Source: Muraenolepis orangiensis
Taxonomy: Eukaryota > Chordata > Actinopteri > Gadiformes > Muraenolepididae
Direction: 5' to 3'
Length of the DNA stretch: 64,000 bases
NCBI GenBank assembly: GCA_027704905.1
Contig: CM051021.1
Coordinates: forward strand, 3,123,391 to 3,187,390
Shown: piece after piece, positions 47,491 to 58,153 of the stretch
Position numbering within the stretch: position 1 is the first letter of the stretch
Layout: each line of letters starts with the position of its first letter
Made by a program: the position numbers and the translations under genes
The notes under the pieces: generated by a model
Told to the model about the DNA's origin: nothing
Database searches by the model: none
The model's input: the letters and a program-made list of their open reading frames with translations, nothing else

Positions 47491-50068
47491 TTAAAATGTT
47501 GTGATGTCACCAAATACTGACTCTGTGTTCAGAGGTTGGGTCTCAGGAGCTGGATTCTGTTCCCCAGGGACCTCAGAGCTGGTGTCAGAACCTGGTAAGT
47601 AGCAGAATGTGAGGAGGTGAATTCACTGAGCTAGATGTATCTAGGCCAACAGAGCTGTATAGTCCAGTGAGCTAGATGTATCTAGGTCACCAGAGCTGTA
47701 TTGTCCAGTGAGCTAGATGTATCTAGGTCAACAGAGCTCTAAAGTGCAGTGAGCTAGATGTATCTAGGTCAACAGAGCTGTATAGTCCAGTGAGCTAGAT
47801 GTATCTAGGTCAACCGAGCTGTATAGTCCAGTGAGCGAGATGTATCTAGGTCAACCGAGCTCTATAGTCCAGTGAGCTAGATGTATATAGGTCAACAGAG
47901 CTGTATAGTCTAGTGAGCTAGAAGTATCTAGGTCAACAGAGCTGTATAGTGCAGTGAGCTAGATGTATCTAGGTCAACAGAGCTGTATAGTGCAGTGAGC
48001 TAGATGTATCTAGGTCAACAGAGCTGTATAGTTCAGTGAGCTAGATGTATCTAGGTCAACAGAGCGCTATAGTCCAGTGAGCTAGATGTATCTAGGTCAA
48101 CAGAGCTGTATAGTTCAGTCCAGAGACTCTCATTCAATACTGAAGTGTTAATCTGCAGTAAAAACACATTTTACTCACCAGCCAGACGTTGCTTGGCTGA
48201 CTCTATGGATCAAGATACATGGTTAGTGTTGTAACAGTGGTAAATATCTGAATGTTATTACACTTTGATATTCTTAACGCCACAACATCACTGTGGACAC
48301 GACACTAGAGGAGGTTCTTCATTAGGAGATGGAGACCACTAGTGTATGACCACAACCAATCAGATTGTAGGAACGGATGCAACGAGGGGGAAGGAAGTAG
48401 GAGCAGGTGGAGTTCAGGTGTTGGTCCTCCTGAAGAGTTGGATTCACTCACCGTTCCTCCTCTTGCGCACAAAGACTCCAACACAGATTCCAACAACAGC
48501 AGCGAGGAGGACAGCGAGAACCACAGACCCAATGATGATGGGGGTGCTGATACCTTCAGGTAAATCAAGAGAAGAAAAGCAGGTCTGTAATCATATAGGG
48601 TGAACAGAGTCCATCACTCATCCATCTAGCAGCAAGAACCACTACGTCAGGGGCTGGGGGCGGGGCTTATTGTGACCAACAGACCAACTAAAAATTTGTG
48701 ACCACCATTTTTAAAACACCCGAGATTCCCTGAAGGCGAAGCAGCAGTGGTCCGTGGAGGAAACAAACGGCCTCCACAGAAGGTCACAATAAACTAGAGG
48801 AGCTTCTAGAACAAACCGCTATTAGAAAAACTACGCATTTCTAAGCTGTTTAGCGAGCTACTCATTTCTCACATCAATGTTAGTAGCTATGATCGTAGGC
48901 TTCTGTTAGCCACTAGCATAGCCTTGATAACAATAGCTAACGTCAGGATGCTACGTTCTAAAAACAGTTAAGTGTAGTGTAGTGGAGACATGTTTTTAAT
49001 GCACTTTTCTCTTGTTTTAGTAGTTTATGGAGTCGTCTGCCCTCGACGATGTCGATGCGGAGCTACCGCCCCCACTGGGCTGCAGCTCACCCAGGAGCCC
49101 CTCGGAGCCTGCTTTATTGACATGGACTAATTGCACTGCAATGTTTTTTAATATATATATATAAATGTCTGCTTCATTATGCTTTATCAACCGAGAAACA
49201 TAATACAAGATGACAGTTTTGAAGAAGAAAAGGCCAATGGTCCCTTCTGTTGAAGTACTCTTTTATTAATGCAACTCTAACGTAATGGCCGTCCGTAGCG
49301 CTCAAGACGAGCAGCTCAAGGCGTTTTACCAGCCGTGTTTGTAGCCAATGTAGCCTGAAGGCCAGGAGCAACACCTGGACAGACATGATGGAGTCCGCCA
49401 TTGTTGTTACTGTGCTTGAAGTTGGCGCTAGCGTTGCTGGGAAAGCGGAGACGTATCCAGACGTAAACAGTGACAACATGACGTGGCTCTCTAGTCAGTG
49501 GAAACGCAAACCGGTTCTTAGACGGTTCGCCAGTTGAACCAAGTGCGAACCGGCTCTAGCGCCAGCCCAGAACTAGAACTAGGTTTGCGTTGGTGGAAAC
49601 GAGGTAAGAGTCACTCAGATACTGACTGTCACGGTTACGGTGGGTGACACTACTATTTATAGGACTCATTTACCCACAATCCAAAGTGTTCCACTGAAGT
49701 GAGCCCTTCCTGAGAGCTGTGTGTTTACCACGTTGATGAGGTGGAGACGCCCTACCTCCATCTCCTCTCCAGTTGGTCATGATGAGGGCCGGGTCCAGCG
49801 GGACCAGGATGTCCTCGATGCCTTTCAGCTGGACTACACACTCGTACCTCGTCCAGTCCTCCGGTGGGACCGACGTCAGGTTCAGGCCAACGCTGACCTG
49901 GAAGGTCCCGTCGTGGTTGGGGAGGACCTCCTCGTGGTCCACGTGCTCATGGAGCTCCTGGTGGTCTCTCCTCCAGAACACCACCACCCTGTTAGGGTAG
50001 AAGCCTGTAGCATGGCACACCACTGGGGAAGAGGGGCTCCTCTGGAGCAGAGACACCGACGGACGCTC

Positions 50069-50104
<36 letters not shown>

Positions 50105-50147
50105 GAGAGAGAGAACGAGAGAGAGCGAGAGCGAGAGCGAGAGCGAG

Positions 50148-50190
<43 letters not shown>

Positions 50191-51960
50191 GTGAGAGAGA
50201 GAGAACGAGTGAGAGAGGGGGGGGGCAGAGAGGGGGGGGGCAGAGAGGAGGGGGGAGAGAGAGAGAGGGGGGGGGGCAGAGAGGAGGGGGGAGAGAGAGA
50301 GAGGGGGGGGGCGAGAGCGAGGGGCAGAGGAGGGGAGAGAGAGAGAGGGGGCGGGAGAGGGGGGGCAGATGAGGGCGAGAGCGAGAGAATTTTGACAACA
50401 CTTTATTTATAAATCATTCTAGCATTACACCAAAAAGCATTATACAGTCAACTATACATAACACTCGTCCTCCTTTCAAGAAACCTACACAAACTATTTG
50501 ATAAACAACTTTTAAAAGCACAACAAAAAAAAACACCAAACAACCAACAACCAAAAACAACCACAACAAAGAAAAACTCAAATCAGCTCAGTTGCCAATA
50601 CCAGCTCATCTACTATTACAGAGCACAACACTCCTTTATGTGCCCATAGATCGGTGAACTGATCTAGGTTGTTCATTGCTCTATAATAATTAGAATCTAT
50701 GCTCAGTCTGGCTTTGATCATCTTTCTGAACAGACATACAGCATCATGATCCAAGACCTGTTCTATCTCGTTCCTCCTACTGAGATACACAGCCATCTTT
50801 GCTCTCCCTAAAATGAAATTAAAAAGATGACACTTGCTTTTTTCTTTTCTACTGTATCTAAAACCCAAAATGTACCTCTCTTTCCAGAACACCTCTTCAC
50901 CAGACTGGAAAAGTCTCTCTAGTACCCCTAGCAGGCCAGCAGCCTGGAACAGTCCAGAAAACAGTGGAAAACTGTTTCCCTTTGCGCACAATAAGGACAG
51001 TCATGTGAGACATTAGGGTTCAATAGGGAAATAAAAGCATTGACAGCCACTATGCCATGTAAAACCCTCCACTGCAGATCGCCAATTCTTTTGAATAATG
51101 GTGGTTTGTACAGTGCTCGCCACTCTGGTTTCACCTCGTCACTGAGACCAAGGTGCGCTCTCCAGGGAGTGTCACCTCTCCCGTTGAGCTTCTCCTTGTG
51201 GAGAACCTTGACCAACAGTCTGTACAGACATTTACCATTAACCACATCAAAAAACACACCAGAAACATCTCCCATTACTAAAAGAGGCCCTGTGCAGTTT
51301 TTAAAAATCAGGCTGCAGCTTAACTGTAGGAAAAAGATCCTCATCACTAGGATGAAGAGACCCGTTTTTATACTCTGTCAACATGCGACGTTCCATCTCA
51401 CTGAGCCCCTGCCTCCATTTCCCAGCATCATGCTGACCGTCCTGATGGATTTCACCTCCAAACGCGAAGCCAGGGCAGCAGCATCGTCCATGTTTGCTCC
51501 TGTCAAGTCCACAACTTGACAGTTGTGGACTTGACACACAACTGTGTCATGTGACACAGTGTATAATAGACACACAGATAGAAGATAGAAATAACTTTCA
51601 GAAAGTTTTAACTCACGCAAACCGCTCACTCAAACCGCCTCGCTCCAAAACACTCGCTCCCACCTGGTCATGTGACTCTACCTGTTCTCTGCAGAGTGCT
51701 CTTCCCGTTGGCCAGGTGCTTCTTCAGCCAATCAACACACTCCTTGGTGAGGTAGTTCTTCCAGTGTTCATTAACAGCTCTATCCTGTTCCCATCTCTGT
51801 TTGGTGGAGACAGCCTGTGGTTTAGGAGCGATCCATGTCTTGGTCTCCAGGTCAAACGATATGAAGTCCTCCCCATCGTAACCAAACTGGATATAACCAC
51901 CAATATCACCATCCTCATCATCCCACTCACAACCAGACATCCACTGAACAATGTGGGAAC

Positions 51961-52028
<68 letters not shown>

Positions 52029-52097
52029 AGATGAGGGGGAAGAGAGAAAGAACGAGAGAGAGAGAGGGGAGAGAGAGAGAGAGGTGGGGCAGATGAG

Positions 52098-52191
<94 letters not shown>

Positions 52192-53948
52192 GAGAGAGGG
52201 GGGGGGGGGGGGCAGGTGAGGGGGAGAGAGAGAGAGAACGAGTGAGAGAGCGAGAGAGTCTGATTTCAGATTCATGTTTTGTATTTGTGTTCATGTGTAC
52301 TTATGTACTTATTATATTATTATATGTGTATTTGTATACATGTGTATGTACATGTGTGTATTTATTTATTATAACATTAGATGATATCTTCATGTTGAGA
52401 GTTAAGACATTAGATATAAACTTACCTCCTGTCTGGTTAAAGCGCTTCTTAGCAGTCTCAATGCTGGCTTTGGAGTTCTGCTGGTTAACTAAAGAGATTC
52501 TAGTGTTCCTCTCCCAGTAGTGTGGGTCATCTCTGGTGATCTGCTCCATCCACACCTGTCTGGGTTCTGCTCTCTGGCTGTTGCTGTCATAGTGAGAGAT
52601 CTGAACTTCATCCACCATCCCAACCTCCACAAACTCTGGGAAGTTTGAGAGTCCAGACGACGCTGTGAGAAATACATCAGAGAGTGGATCTCTGTAGAAA
52701 GACAGACAGACAGACAGGTTAATACTGTACATCACTGTAGAAGACAGACAGGTTAATACTGTACATCACTACAGACAGACAGACAGGTTAATACTGTACA
52801 TCACTGTAGACAGACAGACAGGTATACTGACACTGTAGACAGACAGTTAATACTGTACATCACTACAGACAGACAGACAGGTAATACTGTACATCACTAC
52901 AGACAGACAGACAGGTTAATACTGTACATCACTGTAGACAGACAGACAGGTATACGTACATCACTGTAGACAGACAGTTATACTGACATCACTACAGACA
53001 GACAGACAGGTTAATACTGTACATCACTGTAGACAGACAGACAGGTTAATACTGTACATCACTGTAGACAGACAGACAGGTTAATACTGTACATCACTGT
53101 AGACAGACAGGTTAATACTGTACATCACTGTAGAGAGACATCTTGCCCCTCCCCCTTACACACAGCACCTTCCCCTGTCATATGGCCCCGCCCCCTGACC
53201 TATGGCCCCGCCCCCTGACATATGGCCCCGCCCCCTGGCCGGACAGGTAAAACAGGAAGCTTTTGTTTGATCTCATTGACACCCAAACGCTTTAAAACAC
53301 TTTTAACCATTCATGCTCACATGGAGAGAATTAACTATTATTTATGTAATAACTACATTACAAAAAGTATCATTCGAAGCATATCGATATATTTCTTAAT
53401 TCAAGGACATTTAAATAACATTCTGGAATGTTATAATTTCTTCAGGAAATTAAAGTGAGATTAAATCTGTCTTCTGTTGAGAACGTGAACACAATAGACT
53501 TTAGACTTTGTGTTGTATTTAGTAGCCTATTATCAAAGGTGTGGTGTGTGTGTGCGTGTGTGTAAAGATTCAACAAGAACGGTTAAAAAGTTAATAATAA
53601 GATATCTCCGAGTGTCCATAACACCTGGGATTAAAGGTTAACTAAAAGTAGACATTGTATTCACTCCAAACTGTAGATTGTACTTTTATTAACGTCGTCA
53701 TCGAACGGCCAGTTTAGTTTCGGTTTCGAACCCACCATAAATAATCTGATATGTGTTTAAGTATTGGAAGTAAATGATGAATGGTGTTGTGGATGAATTA
53801 ACCCACTAAAACAGCGTCTATTGACGGACACTAAACCAACATGGGTTCAAGTGTGTTTTAAATCAATCCAAAGTGAGTTGTAAGCGGTGTTACCTGAGGA
53901 CACACCGAGACAACAAAGCAACAGCAGTATCCCTCTTAGCGCCGTCAT
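47491..53948 (-). CDS. MHC class I alpha chain (right-arm copy), all exons present, one frameshift in alpha-1
   Basis: Exons: leader 53,894-53,948; alpha-1 52,426-52,691; alpha-2 51,682-51,960; alpha-3 49,756-50,067; transmembrane 48,452-48,553; cytoplasmic 48,179-48,202; last 47,491-47,591 (TAA). All introns after exon 1 are phase 1. Alpha-2 has the two disulphide cysteines (SGCEWDDE, KECVDWL) and the STKQRWEQ helix. Alpha-3 is an Ig C1 domain (VVCHATGFYPN ... RYECVVQ). The membrane segment IGSVVLAVLLAAVVGICVG is followed by RKRR. The tail contains TSSEVPGEQNPAPETQPL. Alpha-1 is 266 nt instead of 267: a one-base loss near codon 9 shifts the frame and would truncate the protein. Conserved motif differences are Arg for Lys146 and His for Tyr171 by alignment to mammalian class I. 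Intron 3 contains a Tx1 LINE. Promoter boxes lie upstream at 54,128-54,159. Confidence 0.92.
47600..48122. repeat. ~41-bp minisatellite in the last MHC-I intron
   Basis: About 13 units containing GTGAGCTAGATGTATCTAGG and TCAACAGAGCTGTATAGT, between the two cytoplasmic exons. Confidence 0.95.
48554..49755 (-). other. MHC-I intron between alpha-3 and transmembrane exons
   Basis: 1.2 kb with no second gene recognised. A CGGTTCTTAGACGGTTCGCC segment at 49,511-49,600 resembles the ends of fish DNA transposons, but its pair and target duplication were not identified. Confidence 0.4.
50070..50395. repeat. (GA)n / GGGGGCAGAGA low-complexity tract
   Basis: Abuts the alpha-3 acceptor; complement of the CT-type intron repeats. 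No coding support. Confidence 0.95.
50560..51540 (-). mobile_element. Tx1/L1-type LINE 3' fragment in MHC-I intron 3
   Basis: The minus-strand frame reads PLFKRIGDLQWRVLHGIVAV, then a zf-RVT-like CPYCAQRETVFHCFLDC. After a frameshift near 50,930 come FILGRAKMAVYLSRRNEIEQ and MIKARLSIDSNYYRAMNNLD. This is the C-terminal region of Tx1-clade elements. It lies between alpha-2 and alpha-3, same strand as the gene. Confidence 0.75.
51962..52260. repeat. (GA)n tract in MHC-I intron 2 (right arm)
   Basis: Counterpart of the left (CT)n at 24,296-25,263. Arm homology ends here. Confidence 0.95.
52700..53145. repeat. ~40-bp minisatellite in MHC-I intron 1 (right arm)
   Basis: Ten or more units containing GGTTAATACTGTACATCACT and (CAGA)n, against four units in the left arm. 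Confidence 0.95.
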
Positions 53949-54127
53949 ATCGATGGATCTAGAAGAAAGAGATGGAAGTCGCTTTGGATACAAGCGTCTG
54001 CTAAATGACTGTAATGTAATGTTATATAATGTAATGTAATGTAATGAGAGAATCAACAGACGAGACTCACACTCCAGCATCTGACGACCAGGAAGCCTGT
54101 CAACAAGACGCTAAGGAAGGACAAGGA

Positions 54128-54159
54128 CCAATAGGAACTCAAGAAGGCTCTGACGTCAT
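54128..54159 (-). promoter_or_regulatory. Candidate MHC-I X2/Y promoter boxes (right arm)
   Basis: CCAATAG (54,128-54,134) and GACGTCAT (54,152-54,159) are the reverse complements of the left-arm boxes with the same 17-base spacing. Confidence 0.5.
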
Positions 54160-54356
54160 TATCTACATGAGACTAGAACGTGACGCACACGTCACACATG
54201 TATTATGTTTAGTAATATATAATGTTCAGTTATATATAATGTTCAGCTATATGTAATGTTCAGCTTTATATAATATTCAGTTATGTTCAGTTATATATAA
54301 TGTTCAGTTTTATATTGTATATAAACATCTACGCCAATAACACAGATTTTCAGCTG

Positions 54357-54404
<48 letters not shown>

Positions 54405-54407
<3 letters not shown>

Positions 54408-55345
54408 AGCCCTAACTGAACCCTCACCTGTCTGTCTACCAGCCCTAACTGAACCCTCAACTGTCTGTCTACCAGCCCTAACTGAACCCTCACCTGTCTA
54501 TCTACCAGCCCTAACTGAACCCTCACCTGTCTGTCTACCAGCCCTTACTGAACCCTCACCTGTCTGTCTACCAGCCCTAACTGAACCCTCACCTGTCTGT
54601 CTACCAGCCCTTACTGAATCCTCACCTGTCTGTCTACCAGCCCTTACTGAACCCTCACCTGTCTGTCTACCAGCCCTAACTGAACCCTCACCTGTCTGTC
54701 TACCAGCCCTTTCTGAACCCTCACCTGTCTGTCTTCCAGCCCTTACTGAACCCTCACCTGTCTGTCTACCAGCCCTAACTGAACCCTCACCTGTCTGTCT
54801 GCCAGCCCTAACTGAACCCTCACCTGTCTGTCTACCAGCCCTTACTGAACCCTCACCTGTCTGTCTACCAGCCCTAACTGAACCCTCACCTGTCTGTCTA
54901 CCAGCCCTTACTGAACCCTCACCTGTCTGTCTACCAGCCCTACTGAACCCTTACCTGTCTATCTACCAGCCCTTACTGAACCCTCACCTGTCTGTCTACC
55001 AGCCCTAACTGAACCCTCACCTGTCTGTCTACCAGCCCTTACTGAACCCTCACCTGTCTGTCTACCAGCCCTTACTGAACCCTCACCTGTCTGTCTACCA
55101 GCCCTACTGAACCCTCACCTGTCTATCTACCAGCCCTTACTGAACCCTCACCTGTCTGCCTACCAGCCCTAACTGAACCCTCACCTGTCTGTCTACCAGC
55201 CCTAACTGAACCCTCACCTGTCTGTCTACCAGCCCTAACTGAACCCTCACCTGTCTGTCTACCAGCCCTTACTGAACCCTCACCTGTCTGTCTACCAGCC
55301 CTTACTGAACCCTCACCTGTCTGTCTACCAGCCCTAACTGAGTGT
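54405..55345. repeat. 33-bp minisatellite, ~28 units (right arm)
   Basis: The unit contains CCCTAACTGAACCCTCACCT. The 11-codon periodic frame (TEPSPVCLPAL) stays open for over 200 codons only because 33 is divisible by three. The left arm has about 4.4 units. Confidence 0.97.
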
Positions 55346-55429
55346 GGATACAATTATTTGACCTGCCGAGAGATTTGATCTCTCACTAAACGATCTCTCA
55401 CCCACTAAACCTTTTCCTCCATCCCCTCC

Positions 55430-55595
55430 CCCTCCCCCACCTCCTCTCGGCTCCAGGACGATTTTGCCAACTTATTTGACAAGAGGGTCAACGATATCCG
55501 ATCCTCCTTCCCTGACCCCACGGCTGATGCTCTGCGCATCAACCCCCCATGTCTTCCCCCCACCCTACAACATCCCTCCCTTACCCGTTGATGTG
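55430..55595 (+). mobile_element. L2-like LINE remnant (right arm)
   Basis: Reads FDKRVNDIRSSFPDPTADAL; matches the left arm at 17,262-17,430. Joined directly to the 55,400 flank, lacking the purine-rich segment. Confidence 0.55.
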
Positions 55596-55798
55596 TTGCC
55601 AAGTGTGTTCATATAGTGGAATATATATAAGATATATGCAGTATGAACAGAGTGAGTACAAGTAATGCTAGATGTTGTATACAGAAAAGGGTATGAAGTA
55701 GGTATAGTATAGACAGGTGAATACACTGCAGGTGAGGAATACAGGTACAAATACTAGGTTCTACAGTCTACACTACAAGTTACTTCCATAAGCATAAA

Positions 55799-56235
55799 TT
55801 GGATTACAAAAACGAATTGGAATCACAGTTCGGGGGCTCTGACACCAGACGTATGTGGCAAGGTCTGAGGGTCCTCTCCAACTACAAGGGGAGCTCAGGA
55901 GCAGTCAACAACAATGATCCTACCCTACCAGACGAGTTGAACAAGTTTTCCGCTTGCTTTGAAAGGGACCATGAGCCGACCAACAACTTGAACATCAGCC
56001 CAGAGGACTACGTTCTACAACTGTCCGAGTCCGAGGTCCGCAGAATCTTCAGGAGGGTGAAGGCAGGGAAGGCAGCCGGCCCAGACGGAGTTCCATCCCG
56101 CGTCTTCAAGACCTGCGCTGACCAGCTGGCTCCTGTGTTCAGCGACATCTACAAGCATCACTGCAACAGTCTGTCGTCCCAGCGTGCTTCAAAGCGACAA
56201 CCATTGTGCCGTTACCCAAAAAGACCAAGATAACA
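55799..56235 (+). mobile_element. LINE RT N-terminal fragment, uninterrupted in right arm
   Basis: A 144-codon frame: FGGSDTRRMWQGLRVLSNYK, EDYVLQLSESEVRRIFRRVK, AGKAAGPDGVPSRVFKTCAD. It is the empty-site counterpart of the split element at 12,690-14,000. Confidence 0.8.
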
Positions 56236-57300
56236 TGCCTCAACGATTAACTATTTTGTATTAAGACTTACGATAGGACTCTTTACAGTTGAACTGATGT
56301 TTACTTTGGTCAATGTCAAACAGTTAGCTGAATAGCACAACTTGGGTCTAACGTTACCTGGTATAGAATCGGATGTCCGTGTCGGGTTCTTCTCAGGTCG
56401 TGATGGGTTGGAAACTCTAAATACCGTTACATTTCGATGATGCCGAACAAAGCGGAACACAGCAATGTTCTCCTGTTTTTGAAAACGCATTTTCTTATGG
56501 GAATTCATGGCGAAATAGTACCTCAGGAGCTGTAGCTAGCTAGTTGGAAGTAAACAAATACACCGGAAGAGGCTGAACCGCATTATCTGAAGCACTTCAC
56601 ACAGCTTAGAGCATATAGCCCACTGGGGCTATATGTGTGAAGTACACACAGCTTAGTGCATGTAGCCCATTGGGGCTATATGTACTAAGCTGTGTGAAGT
56701 ACACACAGCTTAGTGCATGTAGCCCATTGCAGTGTTATTTGGCCGGTTAATGGGTGCGCCAGCTCTTGCAGCCCCCACCTCATTACCCCACCTCGTTGAG
56801 CAGCCCGCTCATGTTGCTTGAATCACTTTGAACATTCGTTTGAGATGTTGACGGGTTGGCCGAACTTGTTACCCCACAGTCAAACTACTTAATCTGCTTC
56901 GCCATTTTCGCGCGCATCGCTTTCCGGCTCCGTAATCACACCAATGCACGTGCAACTTAAGTATCAGGTTCCGACTGGTCACAACAATAATTAAATAGCA
57001 CTCTTAATACAACAAATAATTAACATTTATATATTTTGGGGTGCACGTTTTGCGGTTTGCTGTCCTTATTTCTTTATGTTAAAAACGGGTTGCCACTTGG
57101 CAACCAAAGGCCAAGGCCAAGAAGTGGTTGACATTTTTTCTGAATGGTTGCCAATGGCAACCTGGCAACCGTTACTGTGGAGCCCTGTTAGGACTTGCTC
57201 TGTAGTGCTGCGTCTCCGTCCTGCTGGGCAAAAACGCATCAGGCTACAACAACAGTTGATGACTGCAAATAGTTGTCAAAGTCTTCTTCCTGAAAATGTT
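56236..57300. other. Arm-shared unique DNA (mirror of 11,740-12,680)
   Basis: Includes the minus-strand 50-codon putative exon starting at 56,508. It also has a CACACAGCTTAGTGCATGTA repeat at 56,595-56,725, present in one more copy than in the left arm. Confidence 0.35.
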
Positions 57301-57310
57301 GGCTGCACAG

Positions 57311-57311
<1 letters not shown>

Positions 57312-57398
<87 letters not shown>
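57312..57398. repeat. (TA)n microsatellite
   Basis: Interrupted TA run, absent at the mirror position (around 11,715), so an arm difference. Confidence 0.95.
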
Positions 57399-57406
<8 letters not shown>

Positions 57407-58014
57407 TATTTTTTTTATTTTATTCAATAGCCAAAAATGTAAGAACGCAAAACACGTCGTTTTCCCGCGCTTGTACAATAGAAAATAAATATACATGAAA
57501 ACAAAACGGGAAAACGGCCGTGCTCACTACCTGCTGTATATACATGTATATATATTTATATTTTTTGATATAACTGCGTACCCCTGCTCACAACTTGTTG
57601 ATACTTACTTACCTGTATACATATATACCTATAATTCTGCACATATCTGATATCTACTCTATAAGTTATTCCTGACATGCACAGCATGTCAGGATTGGCA
57701 GTTCTGCCTCCCCGCGTTCCCCAGCCCTCGTCCTGATAGCCACGCCCCCTTTTCGTTCTCAGCTGCAGCGCATCACCGTGATCTTCCCCCTCATGTTTTC
57801 CTGCCCTCTGATTGGCTGCCTGGGACCTCATTGTTTCCACCTGTTATGTTCCTTGTGTTTAAATAGGCGGCGTCTTCTTTTGTTCGGGCCAGTTCATTAT
57901 ATACTGTTTCGTTGCAGTGGCGTTTTCTCCCGGAGGCCAAGGGAAGCCAGGCTTCCCCTGTTTTTTCGGATTGTAGTTATAATTTTAATACATTTTAAAA
58001 TTATAATTTTTTTT

Positions 58015-58073
58015 AAAAATTCGGTAATTCTCCTTTGCTGTGTCACACAGCAAAGGAGAATTACCGAATTTTT
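58015..58073. repeat. Perfect 29-bp-arm palindrome, 1-nt centre
   Basis: 58,015-58,043 and 58,045-58,073 are exact complements around C at 58,044. Confidence 0.97.
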
Positions 58074-58096
58074 TTTATTTTAATTTAAAAAATGTA

Positions 58097-58153
58097 GGAG
58101 AGACGGTCCGGCAGCAACACACAGCCTGTGTGTTGCTGCCGGACCGTCTCTCC
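58097..58153. repeat. Perfect 28-bp-arm palindrome, 1-nt centre
   Basis: 58,097-58,124 and 58,126-58,153 are exact complements around C at 58,125. Starts 23 bases after the previous palindrome. Confidence 0.97.

Noticed and set aside
47532..47592. Plus-strand exon with AG and GTAAGT borders
   Set aside because: The minus strand gives the MHC-I cytoplasmic tail in correct phase with a stop; the plus-strand borders are coincidental.
54364..55008. 214-codon periodic frame with TEPSPVCLPAL repeats
   Set aside because: It is a 33-bp minisatellite, open because the period is divisible by three; the left arm retains only about four units.
54405..55345. Telomere-like CCCTAAC motifs
   Set aside because: They occur once per 33-bp unit and are not tandem TTAGGG; internal minisatellite.
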